61,893 nucleotides of DNA, from positions 1 to 61,893 of the forward strand of contig CAZGLO010000012.1 of NCBI GenBank assembly GCA_964526735.1. Direction: 5' to 3'. Positions 1 to 7,275 of the stretch are shown here, one piece after another; the stretch's first letter is position 1; each line of letters opens with the position of its first letter. Below the pieces are notes generated by a model. That model was not told where the DNA came from. It was given only the letters and a program-made list of their open reading frames with translations, and ran no database searches. A program made the translations under genes and the position numbers. This DNA is from JAAUSY01 sp964526735 (GTDB lineage: Bacteria; Chloroflexota; Chloroflexia; Chloroflexales; Chloroflexaceae).

Positions 1-1849
1 GCAGCGCCAACTGATAGAAGTGCCCCACGAGATGTGTGCCGTGGTGGGTGGGGATGAAGTCGATAATTTGCTGTGGCAAGCCCGCGGCTTTGGCCATTTT
101 CAGCCCTTCGCGGACGTGGTCGATGATAATATCCGCGCTTGTTTTGGGGTCGAGGTCGTTGTGGACATTCTCCCGGCCAATCTGGTTATCGGTGAAGAAA
201 AAGGGCCGCAGCGTCTTGCCGATATCGTGGTAATAGGCCGCCACCCGCAAAAGCAACGCATCCGCGCCCACGGCATTTGCCGCCGCCTCCGCCAGATTGG
301 CAACCGCCACGCTATGATAATAGGTACCCGGCGCTTCCTGGATAATCTTGCGCAGCATCGGCTGAGAAGGGTGCGCAAGCTCCATCAGCTTGAGAGGCGT
401 CACCACCCCCGCCACGTGCCCCACCAAACTAAACAATCCAAGCGACAATATCGCCGATAAACTGCCGTTTGTCCCGCTGAAAAGCAAGATCGTCGGGATG
501 GTATCCTGGCACAACCGGCCCGATTCGACGAAGCAGAACGAGAGTTGTGCAAGCAGCGTCGTCGCGGCGATAGCCAACCCCGCCACCAGGAACGTCAACG
601 ACCGCTCGGCCCCTCGCACCGAGAAAATTGCAATCACGCTGCCCAAGAGCATCGTCGCGGCGATGGCGAGGGAGTTTCCGGCCAGCACCCCTACAATGAT
701 ACTCAGCAGCACCGCGGCAGACAGCGCAACAGAAGAGTTGAAAATCACCGTGAGCATGAGGATGGTCGCGGCGAGGGGGAAGGCATAGGGTTGCGCTTCC
801 CACAGCGGCTGGAGAAACCGTGCCACCAGCGCTGTCAACACGATGGTGATCGTGATGACCATCAGGGGACGCGGTTGACGCACAATCTCCTTCTGCATCG
901 CCACCATGTAGAGGAGGAAGACGAATGACAGCAATATACTGAGCATCCCCTTCCCCGCCACCGCAATCCAACTGAGCTGTTTGGGGAGCGCACCTGTTGC
1001 TCGTGCCTTCTCTATCACTTCGGGGCTGACGAAATCCCCCGCTCGCACAATACTTTCCCCTGCCTGCACCTTCACCTTGACAGCTTCAATGGCTTCACGG
1101 GCTTCTTCCTTCTTGAGCCGCGTCGCCTCCTCATCCAGGATACGGTTCACCCGCAGGAATGACGAGGTGAGGTAGAGGACGATATCCTTTTGAGGTTGGG
1201 GTAAGCGCCCTGTCCAATAGGGGAGCGTCCGCTCTCGCAGCCGCTTGACCGTCTCTTCGGTCAGCTCAAAGGAGTTCTCGGAGATAGCGCGGTCGTAGAG
1301 GGTGATCGTCTGCTTGTTGACCTGTTCCCACTCGGCGGGTGTCAACGAGACGATAGCATTGGCGAGGGTGCCAGAAAGCACCACCGATGCGCTCGACAAC
1401 TCAATCATCTGCTCAACCTGCTCCTCCTCCTCAAGCGTGGGGTCGTTGCGGATGGAGGTGATCGTATTGAGCAGCGAATCGAGGGTAGCTCGTTGCTCGG
1501 TGGGCAGCAGAAAATCGGTGGTGTAGACCAGGTTCTCAGGCTGATTTTCCGCTTGCGCGCGCGCCGCGGCTGTCCGCACCTCGCTGGCAAATTCTGCGCT
1601 GCGTGGGGCACGGATACTGATGGGGCTTGGTTTGCCCTCTTCCAAGATACCGGTGTCGCTTGGCAGTTGGAGCGAGAGCGCGAACCAAATCCCTAGGGCC
1701 AAAATAACCCCAGAGAGAGGCAAGATGTGTGGGGTGAGGTACCGCTGAGTGTGTTCGCTAGACAGAAGTTCTCTCCACCACGTGCGCAAACGGCCCCGTA
1801 CGTTCCACGAGACGATGCGGTTCCACCACTGCTGTAAGAGTTCGAGCAT
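1..1849 (-). CDS. pgpH: 7TM-HD domain membrane phosphohydrolase (PgpH/YqfF type), 3' end cut by window edge
   Basis: The reverse strand is open from an ATG at 1849 to the window edge, giving 616 visible codons with no stop. The start follows GAGGGG at a proper distance. In order it shows a first membrane segment (about residues 35-55), a large extracytoplasmic region (about 60-290), a run of six hydrophobic helices (about 300-480), then an HD domain with YYHSVAVAN, YYHDIGK and the HHGT motif near the cut end. That order is diagnostic of the 7TMR-HDED/PgpH family, whose characterised members hydrolyse the second messenger c-di-AMP. The missing part should be only the end of the HD domain. It lies 90 nt downstream of gmk on the same strand. 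Confidence 0.93.
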   Translation of the reverse strand, partial: MLELLQQWWNRIVSWNVRGRLRTWWRELLSSEHTQRYLTPHILPLSGVILALGIWFALSLQLPSDTGILEEGKPSPISIRAPRSAEFASEVRTAAARAQAENQPENLVYTTDFLLPTEQRATLDSLLNTITSIRNDPTLEEEEQVEQMIELSSASVVLSGTLANAIVSLTPAEWEQVNKQTITLYDRAISENSFELTEETVKRLRERTLPYWTGRLPQPQKDIVLYLTSSFLRVNRILDEEATRLKKEEAREAIEAVKVKVQAGESIVRAGDFVSPEVIEKARATGALPKQLSWIAVAGKGMLSILLSFVFLLYMVAMQKEIVRQPRPLMVITITIVLTALVARFLQPLWEAQPYAFPLAATILMLTVIFNSSVALSAAVLLSIIVGVLAGNSLAIAATMLLGSVIAIFSVRGAERSLTFLVAGLAIAATTLLAQLSFCFVESGRLCQDTIPTILLFSGTNGSLSAILSLGLFSLVGHVAGVVTPLKLMELAHPSQPMLRKIIQEAPGTYYHSVAVANLAEAAANAVGADALLLRVAAYYHDIGKTLRPFFFTDNQIGRENVHNDLDPKTSADIIIDHVREGLKMAKAAGLPQQIIDFIPTHHGTHLVGHFYQLAL

Positions 1850-1875
1850 AGATCCCCTCTGTTCTGCTAGGTCGA

Positions 1876-1908
1876 GCTTGCAAGAAGAGGTTCGTCTTGC
1901 GGGCAAGC
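1876..1908 (-). other. hairpin in gmk-pgpH spacer
   Basis: An inverted repeat GCTTGC/GCAAGC encloses a second one, GCAAGA/TCTTGC, in the 90-nt gap between gmk and pgpH. No T-run follows on the reverse strand, so it looks more like a processing or stability hairpin than a terminator. Confidence 0.4.
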
Positions 1909-1938
1909 GGGCTATATCTATACGAGTTTAAGGGTGCT

Positions 1939-2571
1939 TCAAAGCGTGATGTGCTTGAGGAAGACCCGATGTCGTTCCGCCGTCATAATGGCCTGTATCT
2001 GTGCGACGGTCGTATCAAGCGCTCCTTCTCGATTCGTGACAATATAATCAAAGGTCGTCACCTGGCTCATTTCGTGTTCTACCAAGCTCAGCCGGTGAAC
2101 AATATCCTCTTCTGAGTCGGCATCGCGGTCGTAGAGCCGATGGCGAAGCTCTTCAATGGAGGTTGGAGCGATAAAAATCAAGATCGCCTCTGGCGCAATC
2201 TGCCGAATAGTTGCCGCGCCATCAATATTCACCCGCAATATAACATCTTTGTTGCTGGCCAAGGCATCGCGCACTTCCGACTTGGGAATGCCGCGGTAAG
2301 AACCATAGACGCGCGCCCACTCTAGCATCGCCCCCTGGTCGATCATCGCTTCAAACTGTGCATCGGTGACGAAGTGATAATCCACCCCGTCCACCTCACC
2401 CGCGCGCGGCGGGCGGCTATTGGCGGTCACGACAAAGTGAAATGGCAACCCTAGCTCATTCATCCGTGCGAGGACGGTATCTTTCCCCACCCCCGACGGC
2501 CCTGATAACACCACGAAGAGAGGAGGAGGACTCTTGCCCTCAATGATAGGATTTTGGTAGACCTCTGCCAT
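1939..2571 (-). CDS. gmk: guanylate kinase
   Basis: Guanylate kinase (GMP + ATP to GDP + ADP), a cytosolic purine nucleotide enzyme. The 210-residue length is normal for the family. The P-loop GPSGVGKDT lies near residue 26, followed by the GMP-binding segment SRPPRAGEVDGVDYHFV. The ATG at 2571 is chosen because the family alignment begins just before the P-loop. The longer frame back to 2706 would overlap the divergent rqcH coding region. pgpH follows on the same strand. No clear Shine-Dalgarno is seen before the ATG. Confidence 0.95.
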   Translation of the reverse strand: MAEVYQNPIIEGKSPPPLFVVLSGPSGVGKDTVLARMNELGLPFHFVVTANSRPPRAGEVDGVDYHFVTDAQFEAMIDQGAMLEWARVYGSYRGIPKSEVRDALASNKDVILRVNIDGAATIRQIAPEAILIFIAPTSIEELRHRLYDRDADSEEDIVHRLSLVEHEMSQVTTFDYIVTNREGALDTTVAQIQAIMTAERHRVFLKHITL

Positions 2572-2628
2572 ATAATTGCTCGTTGTCCCCCTGCAGTCGT
2601 TCAAAGATCTGGCTCGCCAAAGATATGG

Positions 2629-2634
2629 TATCCT
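2629..2634 (+). promoter_or_regulatory. probable -10 box placing the rqcH transcript start next to its ATG
   Basis: TATCCT, preceded by TATGG, lies 9 nt before the rqcH ATG. The same TATGGTATCCT string occurs in the promoter at 56591-56619. A start about 7 nt downstream would leave only a few untranslated bases, and no Shine-Dalgarno is present. The -35 is not convincing. Confidence 0.35.
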
Positions 2635-2643
2635 AGAGCCACC

Positions 2644-4464
2644 ATGTATTTCGATGCACTTACGCTTACCGCAGTCGTTCAGGAATTGCGTGCGACCATT
2701 TTGCATGGCCGCATTCAGCGCGTGTTGCTGCCCGATAGCCTCAGCATTGGGCTAGAGGTCTATGCCCAACGCCAGCGGCACGAATTGCTTATTTCTGCGC
2801 ACCCAACCTTCGCACGGGTTCACCTTGTTCGGGGGAAACTTTCCCGCGGGGTGGATCAAGCGACGCCATTGCTTTTGCTTCTCCGCAAGTATCTCTTGGG
2901 AGGCCGTATTGTCGATATTGAACAGCCGACTCTTGAGCGTACGTTGGTGCTAAGTATAGTCAAAGACGCGCCGAGATGCAACTACGACCACCCCGCTCAA
3001 ACCGACCACGGGGAGGAAAGCTACACTGCGGAGGAAGCAGCAGAAGAATTAACCACGTCCGGGCCAAGCAACATGACCCTCATCGTTGAGACGATGGATC
3101 GTCGCAGCAACATCTTCCTGGTCAATTCGCAGGGCAAGATTGTTGAATGTGTCAAGCGCGTTACCTCGCAGCAGAGTTGGCGTGTTGCCCTCCCCAACCA
3201 CCCATACATTCCACTCCCAGAGCAATCGGGTTACGACCCCCACGTGACCGAAGCAACGGATATTCAAGCCTGTTGCCGTGGGAAAGACCAACCCCTCGTC
3301 AAATCATTGGTGCGTGGTTTTCGGGGTGTCTCGCCACTGGTCGCACGCGAAGCGCTCTTCCGCACGTTGGGAGAAATCCCGTCGGGTGAGCTTGACCTGT
3401 CCGATGATCAAGCCGCAACCCTTGCCCTCACCCTGCGGACGCTCTACTACCGTGATGAGCCACCAACCCTCGCCAGCCAAGACGGCATCCCTGCGGCATA
3501 TGCGCCCTACCGATTAACCCATTTCGACGATGTTCACGAGCACACCAGCATAAGCGAGGTGCTTGACCAGTTTTATACTGCCCGTCAAGACGTTACCGCC
3601 CACCAGCAGCGGCGGGGTGAGGTAGAGCAGATGCTTGCCGCCGCCCGGCAGCGGCTACAGCGTATCCTAGATCAGTTGGAGCACGAACAAGAGCGAGCAG
3701 AACAGCTAGAGCAGTGGCGGTGGGAAGGCGAAATGATCTTTGCCTATACTCATGCTATCACACCTGGTCAATCAATGTTGGTGGTGGAGGGCAAGGAAAT
3801 CGCCCTTGACCCCGAGATGAGCGCGGTGGAGAATGCCCGCGAACGTTTCCGCCGCTACAACAAGGCGCGCAGTGGTCTCGTGAACATTGCCGAGCGGCTG
3901 GAGGAGACCCGACTCCGGCTTTCGGGAATAGAGCAGCTATCGGCTCTCCTCGCCGCGGCAAACGACCGTGAAACAATTGACCAGATAGCCTACGAGGCCG
4001 AAGAGCAAGGGTATATCACGGCGGGCACCAAATCATCTGGTTCCTCCTCAAAGAAGCCACGCAAAGGCGGCACCAAGCAGCGCAAAAAACAGCCAAAAGT
4101 CCGCGCCAAGCCATTGCACCTCGTGTCAAGCGACGGCATCGATATCTATATTGGGCGCAGCAGCACGCAAAATGAGGAAGTGACGTTCCGCATCGCCCGC
4201 CCCACCGATCTCTGGTTCCATGTGCATGGGCTGCCCGGCGCACACGTGATTGTACGGCGGGGTGCCAGTGCCGAGATCCCCGATACGACGATACGGGAGG
4301 CAGCCGGCCTTGCAGCCTACTTCAGCCGCGCTTATCATGAGCTGGAAGTGGATGTTGATATGACCGAACGCCGCCAAGTACGCCACCTCCGCGGCGGGAC
4401 ACCCGGATTGGTGACCTACCAGCCGCAAGAGACTATCCGTGTGCCGCCAAAAGAGCCGTGGTAG
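2644..4464 (+). CDS. rqcH: NFACT family ribosome quality control protein RqcH (FbpA-like)
   Basis: A 606-residue protein with the NFACT layout: an N-terminal domain beginning MYFDALTLTAVV, a central coiled-coil stretch rich in Glu/Gln/Arg (about residues 315-460), a basic linker, and a C-terminal NFACT-R domain with DLWFHVHGLPGAHV. Bacterial homologues (RqcH) bind stalled 50S-peptidyl-tRNA complexes and direct C-terminal alanine tailing. Older annotations call them fibronectin-binding proteins. The ATG at 2644 matches the usual family start; the frame extends back to 2554 but would overlap the divergent gmk. Confidence 0.92.
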   Translation: MYFDALTLTAVVQELRATILHGRIQRVLLPDSLSIGLEVYAQRQRHELLISAHPTFARVHLVRGKLSRGVDQATPLLLLLRKYLLGGRIVDIEQPTLERTLVLSIVKDAPRCNYDHPAQTDHGEESYTAEEAAEELTTSGPSNMTLIVETMDRRSNIFLVNSQGKIVECVKRVTSQQSWRVALPNHPYIPLPEQSGYDPHVTEATDIQACCRGKDQPLVKSLVRGFRGVSPLVAREALFRTLGEIPSGELDLSDDQAATLALTLRTLYYRDEPPTLASQDGIPAAYAPYRLTHFDDVHEHTSISEVLDQFYTARQDVTAHQQRRGEVEQMLAAARQRLQRILDQLEHEQERAEQLEQWRWEGEMIFAYTHAITPGQSMLVVEGKEIALDPEMSAVENARERFRRYNKARSGLVNIAERLEETRLRLSGIEQLSALLAAANDRETIDQIAYEAEEQGYITAGTKSSGSSSKKPRKGGTKQRKKQPKVRAKPLHLVSSDGIDIYIGRSSTQNEEVTFRIARPTDLWFHVHGLPGAHVIVRRGASAEIPDTTIREAAGLAAYFSRAYHELEVDVDMTERRQVRHLRGGTPGLVTYQPQETIRVPPKEPW

Positions 4465-4503
4465 GGCTACGAAAGGCCAAGAAAGGCAGGTATCGCATTG
4501 CCC

Positions 4504-5088
4504 ATGGTTCATCGTTTCTTCAAGCCGCATCGAAAATCAGAAGAGACTCCACCCGACTCCACCACTGAACCGCATCCGCAAGGCGAATATGGGGTAGATG
4601 GTGGTGGCCAGGATGGCAAATCGTCAAAACCGTCAACGGAACCGTCAAAACCGTCAACGGAACCGTCAAAACCGTCAACGAAACGGTCAAAACCGTCATC
4701 ACAAGCATCATCACGGATATCACGCCTCCCCACCCACATGAAGGACGTGCGCAAAGCGGTTGAGAAGCAAACCCGACGGATGATCGAAAAGAACCCCCGC
4801 TATAAACGTACCCGTGCGTTTTGGCAATCGCTGTATGAAATGCGGGATTGGTGGGGGGTAATGCTGCCATTGTCGGCATGGGTAGGGTGGCGCACCTACC
4901 GCAAAGAACGGCGGAAAGTGGTAGAACAGCGGCACCATGCTCAGAAAACGGCCTCCACCTCGCCCTCGCACCAGAAAAAGAAAAATACACAAGCCAAGAA
5001 ACAAACATCGAAACGAGTAGAGAAGCCAACAGAAAAGCGAACAGAAAAGCCAACAAAGAAGCGCCGTCGTTTTTCTCTTCGGCGTTGA
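4504..5088 (+). CDS. basic repeat protein of unknown function
   Basis: A 194-residue, very Lys/Arg-rich protein that I do not recognise. The N-terminal third holds four imperfect heptads of SKPSTEP (DNA period 21 bp, about 4621-4704). The middle has a short amphipathic to hydrophobic stretch (WWGVMLPLSAWVGW) flanked by basic residues, and the C-terminus repeats EKPTEKRTEKPT before an Arg-rich end. This could be a nucleic-acid or membrane-surface binding protein; that is a guess from composition. TTG at 4498 is an alternative start, with AGG at a better distance. It lies 39 nt after rqcH. Confidence 0.6.
   Translation: MVHRFFKPHRKSEETPPDSTTEPHPQGEYGVDGGGQDGKSSKPSTEPSKPSTEPSKPSTKRSKPSSQASSRISRLPTHMKDVRKAVEKQTRRMIEKNPRYKRTRAFWQSLYEMRDWWGVMLPLSAWVGWRTYRKERRKVVEQRHHAQKTASTSPSHQKKKNTQAKKQTSKRVEKPTEKRTEKPTKKRRRFSLRR
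4621..4704 (+). repeat. 21-bp coding tandem repeat (four copies)
   Basis: The unit reads TCAAAACCGTCAACGGAACC plus one base. The first two copies are near-identical and the last two have diverged. It stays in frame and encodes the SKPSTEP heptads of the basic protein. Confidence 0.8.
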
Positions 5089-5121
5089 ATTGGCTGAATT
5101 GGCCAGTGGGCCGGTGATGAG

Positions 5122-5150
5122 TTGACGATATTCGTTGCTTTTTATATGAT
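5122..5150 (+). promoter_or_regulatory. sigma-70 type promoter for the zinc-ribbon gene
   Basis: TTGACG (5122-5127), 17-bp spacer, TATGAT (5145-5150). Transcription would begin near 5157, leaving a leader of about 155-180 nt. The rest of the 5089-5310 gap shows no gene. Confidence 0.6.
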
Positions 5151-5310
5151 AGGTTTGGTGTATTTGTACCTGATCTGTAACTCGCTAATGTACACTTATT
5201 TGTTGTTGTAGAACGGCGAAGGGCACAGCGAGGGTACAAGCAGAGTTCGGGATGGTCTATCCGAAATCCGAAAGGAGGATGGCGCGGCAATCCCCGCCCC
5301 GCTCAAGCGA

Positions 5311-5787
5311 GTGGTTCCCTTGCCGCCAATTGGTATGCAATACCCACACATGTTTTGCCAGTGGTGTGGCAGCGGATCGGTCACGACCCACCGCCACCGG
5401 GCGAAAGTCATCAACACACAGATTGATTTCCCACATACACTCTATCGTTGTGCTGCTTGTCGACAGCTTTCGCTGGCCACCCACTGGAACAACCGCGAGG
5501 TGTTCTACCGGGCGATTGCCCATCGGCGGGCGCTCCGCTCTCCCATCTACGTCATCGTTTACCCGATTGCCTGCGCCTGGTGCGGCCAGACGGATTCGAT
5601 GCATCCGGAAGATATCAACGCAACGATTGCAAACCCTATCAGCACGCGGATGAACTACGATGTCTATTGGTGTGATGCATGCAGCCGCCATACCGCGTTG
5701 TCCTACTTGGGAGAATTAGTTGCCTACCCCGCACGGACAGATACCATCTACGATACGCTCTATCATCTGTGCAATATCCGATCATAA
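5311..5787 (+). CDS. double zinc-ribbon protein of unknown function
   Basis: A small protein (158 aa from GTG 5311, 150 aa from ATG 5335) with two similar halves. Each half carries a CxxC pair and a later CxxC: CQWC with CAAC, then CAWC with CDAC, which should bind two zinc ions. No catalytic motif is seen. Start choice is unclear. A perfect AAAGGAGG sits at 5271-5278, but no ATG, GTG or TTG in this frame lies at the right distance from it. I keep GTG 5311; ATG 5335 is equally possible. Confidence 0.65.
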   Translation: MVPLPPIGMQYPHMFCQWCGSGSVTTHRHRAKVINTQIDFPHTLYRCAACRQLSLATHWNNREVFYRAIAHRRALRSPIYVIVYPIACAWCGQTDSMHPEDINATIANPISTRMNYDVYWCDACSRHTALSYLGELVAYPARTDTIYDTLYHLCNIRS

Positions 5788-5836
5788 AGGGGAAAACCCC
5801 GTGACGTGGCCGGAAAATGGGGGTGGGAGAGCTGTT

Positions 5837-5865
5837 TTGCACACACTGGCTATCTGTGCTACCAT
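5837..5865 (+). promoter_or_regulatory. promoter of the bc operon leader
   Basis: TTGCAC (5837-5842), 17-bp spacer, TACCAT (5860-5865). The predicted start near 5872-5876 falls directly before the first hairpin of the structured leader. Confidence 0.6.
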
Positions 5866-5871
5866 ATCTAT

Positions 5872-6169
5872 CAACTAGGCGCAGGGGACTGCCGTCTTCA
5901 GGCGGCAGGGGAATGCGCCCTTTACGGCTCGGATCGAGCCGTCAGGACAGAACGTGCGCCGATGGGCGGAGCGTGTCCTGAGAAGCTGTCTGCTTTCGCT
6001 GACAGAGTGATCACAGTCTTCCATGGGATTCCCTATCCTGAGATAAAAGAAGAACGGCTCGCTCGCAAGGGCCTACAGCCGCTCTCAATCGGCCTTAGTC
6101 GATGAAAACGGGCCTTGGTGAGCAACACCGTACTGTTTTATTAACAAGAAAAGTAGGGGGGTATACGCA
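5872..6169 (+). ncRNA. structured leader RNA (or small RNA) upstream of petC
   Basis: This 382-base gap between genes holds no coding sequence. Directly after a promoter it has four successive hairpins: 5878-5919 (outer GGCGCA/TGCGCC, inner CTGCCG/CGGCAG), 5924-5942 (8-bp perfect stem ACGGCTCG/CGAGCCGT, 3-nt loop), 5943-5980 (CAGGACA/TGTCCTG), and 5986-6005 (CTGTC/GACAG). The remaining 160 nt to petC have weaker pairings. I cannot match it to a known riboswitch, 6S, SRP or RNase P consensus. It may be a cis-acting leader of the bc operon or a separate small RNA. The first hairpin also resembles IS200/IS605 end hairpins. Confidence 0.5.
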
Positions 6170-6841
6170 GTGTCAGAGCAACAAAATGCAGGAAGAGCAA
6201 TAAAGAAACAAGGCGCTGATGCCGGAAAAGGAGCCGCGGGGCAAGAAGCCACGTCCCAAGCCCCAGCCATGAACCGCCGTGAATTTTTGGCGTGGGCGAT
6301 GGTTGGCTCAACAGCCCTGTTGACTGCAGTCGGCGGGGTAACAATGGTTCTTCCTGACCCAAAAAGTGACCCACTGATGCAGGGGATCGTCCCTGCAGGC
6401 CAAGATGGAACGCGCCCAATCGTTGGTGGGTTTGCCTACCCGCGCATCAAAGAGGGAACGTTCGGCGGGAAGTTTATTCTCGACCGCAAGGCCAAGAGCT
6501 ATACCACCGAAGAGCGCCCGGAACTGGATGCGGTTGGCAAGTTTTACACCGTCAAGGTAGATGAGCTGATGCCAGACAACGATGGGGCCATCGCCGGAGA
6601 CCAGAGCGCCAACATTATGGCCATCTACCAGGTGTGTACGCACTTGGGGTGCTTGGTGCCGTTTGACGGCGGGCAAAATCGGTTTATTTGCCCGTGCCAC
6701 GGCTCAACATTTGAGCGTGACAGCGAATATGTGTTGGGGCCTGCGCCCCGCAACATGGATCAATTCGAGGTGGCGGTGGCCGACGATGGTACCATTACCG
6801 TCGATACCGGTCGCAAGCGCACCGGCAAACATCACGCATAA
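6170..6841 (+). CDS. petC: Rieske iron-sulfur subunit of the cytochrome bc complex
   Basis: A 223-residue Rieske protein that moves electrons from quinol to cytochrome c in the bc complex. A twin-arginine type segment NRREFL followed by a hydrophobic helix (about residues 29-55) anchors it with the cluster domain outside the membrane. The [2Fe-2S] ligands are visible in CTHLGC (Cys156, His158) and CPCHGS (Cys174, His177), with the disulfide cysteines in the same two loops. The GTG start follows a strong AGGGGGG. The cytochrome b, cytochrome c and membrane-protein genes follow on the same strand. Confidence 0.95.
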   Translation: MSEQQNAGRAIKKQGADAGKGAAGQEATSQAPAMNRREFLAWAMVGSTALLTAVGGVTMVLPDPKSDPLMQGIVPAGQDGTRPIVGGFAYPRIKEGTFGGKFILDRKAKSYTTEERPELDAVGKFYTVKVDELMPDNDGAIAGDQSANIMAIYQVCTHLGCLVPFDGGQNRFICPCHGSTFERDSEYVLGPAPRNMDQFEVAVADDGTITVDTGRKRTGKHHA

Positions 6842-7275
6842 CTCATTTCGTTGGCACGTTGGCGGCAACAATGCTCCATTTGCCTTCTTTTGAGTGTTGC
6901 GCCAACGTGCCTCCCCGCTGGCCTCGGTTGGCCAGTTGCTATGGAGATTGCGGTTTCTCCGCTGGGATACTACTCATGGTTTATGGGTATCTCTGCAACA
7001 ACCGTACCAATTGAACGCATCGCTGGAGATGTATCGATTAAGGAGGAGGCGTGCAGCGAGATAGTCCCCTATTGAAGACCCCATTCGATAGAGTTCTATA
7101 AGCAATGCACGCTGTTTCATTCTATGAGTTTGTTCAAGCCAAGATTCCACCGTCAAGAGTGGTGATAGTGGTTGCCCAACATACGTCCGAGATTTGGGTT
7201 GGGCCCCACCGTCGCCACTCTTTGCGTGTAGAGCTTGGTTCGGTGAGCGGTTTTGCCTAGAAAGACAGACTGAGT
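6842..7275 (+). other. petC-petB spacer with two long hairpins, no gene
   Basis: This is a 434-nt gap inside the bc operon. Hairpin 1 (6853-6870 with 6895-6911) pairs GGCACGTTGGCG and CAACA with one bulged G around a 24-nt loop. Hairpin 2 (7155-7180 with 7198-7222) pairs about 24 bases, with a perfect GCCCAAC/GTTGGGC top. Neither is followed by a T-run. I find no convincing ORF or promoter; a weak TTGAAG/TATAAG pair near 7073-7103 has a 19-bp spacer. Confidence 0.6.

Noticed and set aside
4621..4704. Possible CRISPR-like direct repeats
   Set aside because: The units are 21 bp with no spacers, stay in frame and encode peptide heptads.
4520..5290. 256-codon reverse ORF opposite the basic protein
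   Set aside because: It is a mirror of the repeat-rich forward gene, with Val/Leu/Thr repeats created by the 21-bp units, no ribosome site and no family resemblance.
5252..5653. 133-codon forward ORF in another frame of the zinc-ribbon gene, with AAAGGAGG directly before an internal ATG
   Set aside because: The Cys pairs that look functional are in the other frame, and the spacing between AAAGGAGG and ATG is too short for normal initiation.
5878..5919. IS200/IS605 end as sole explanation of the first petC-leader hairpin
   Set aside because: The GCCGTCTTCAGGCGGC shape is similar, but no transposase relic or second end is found nearby and a promoter is positioned exactly for an RNA; kept only as an alternative.
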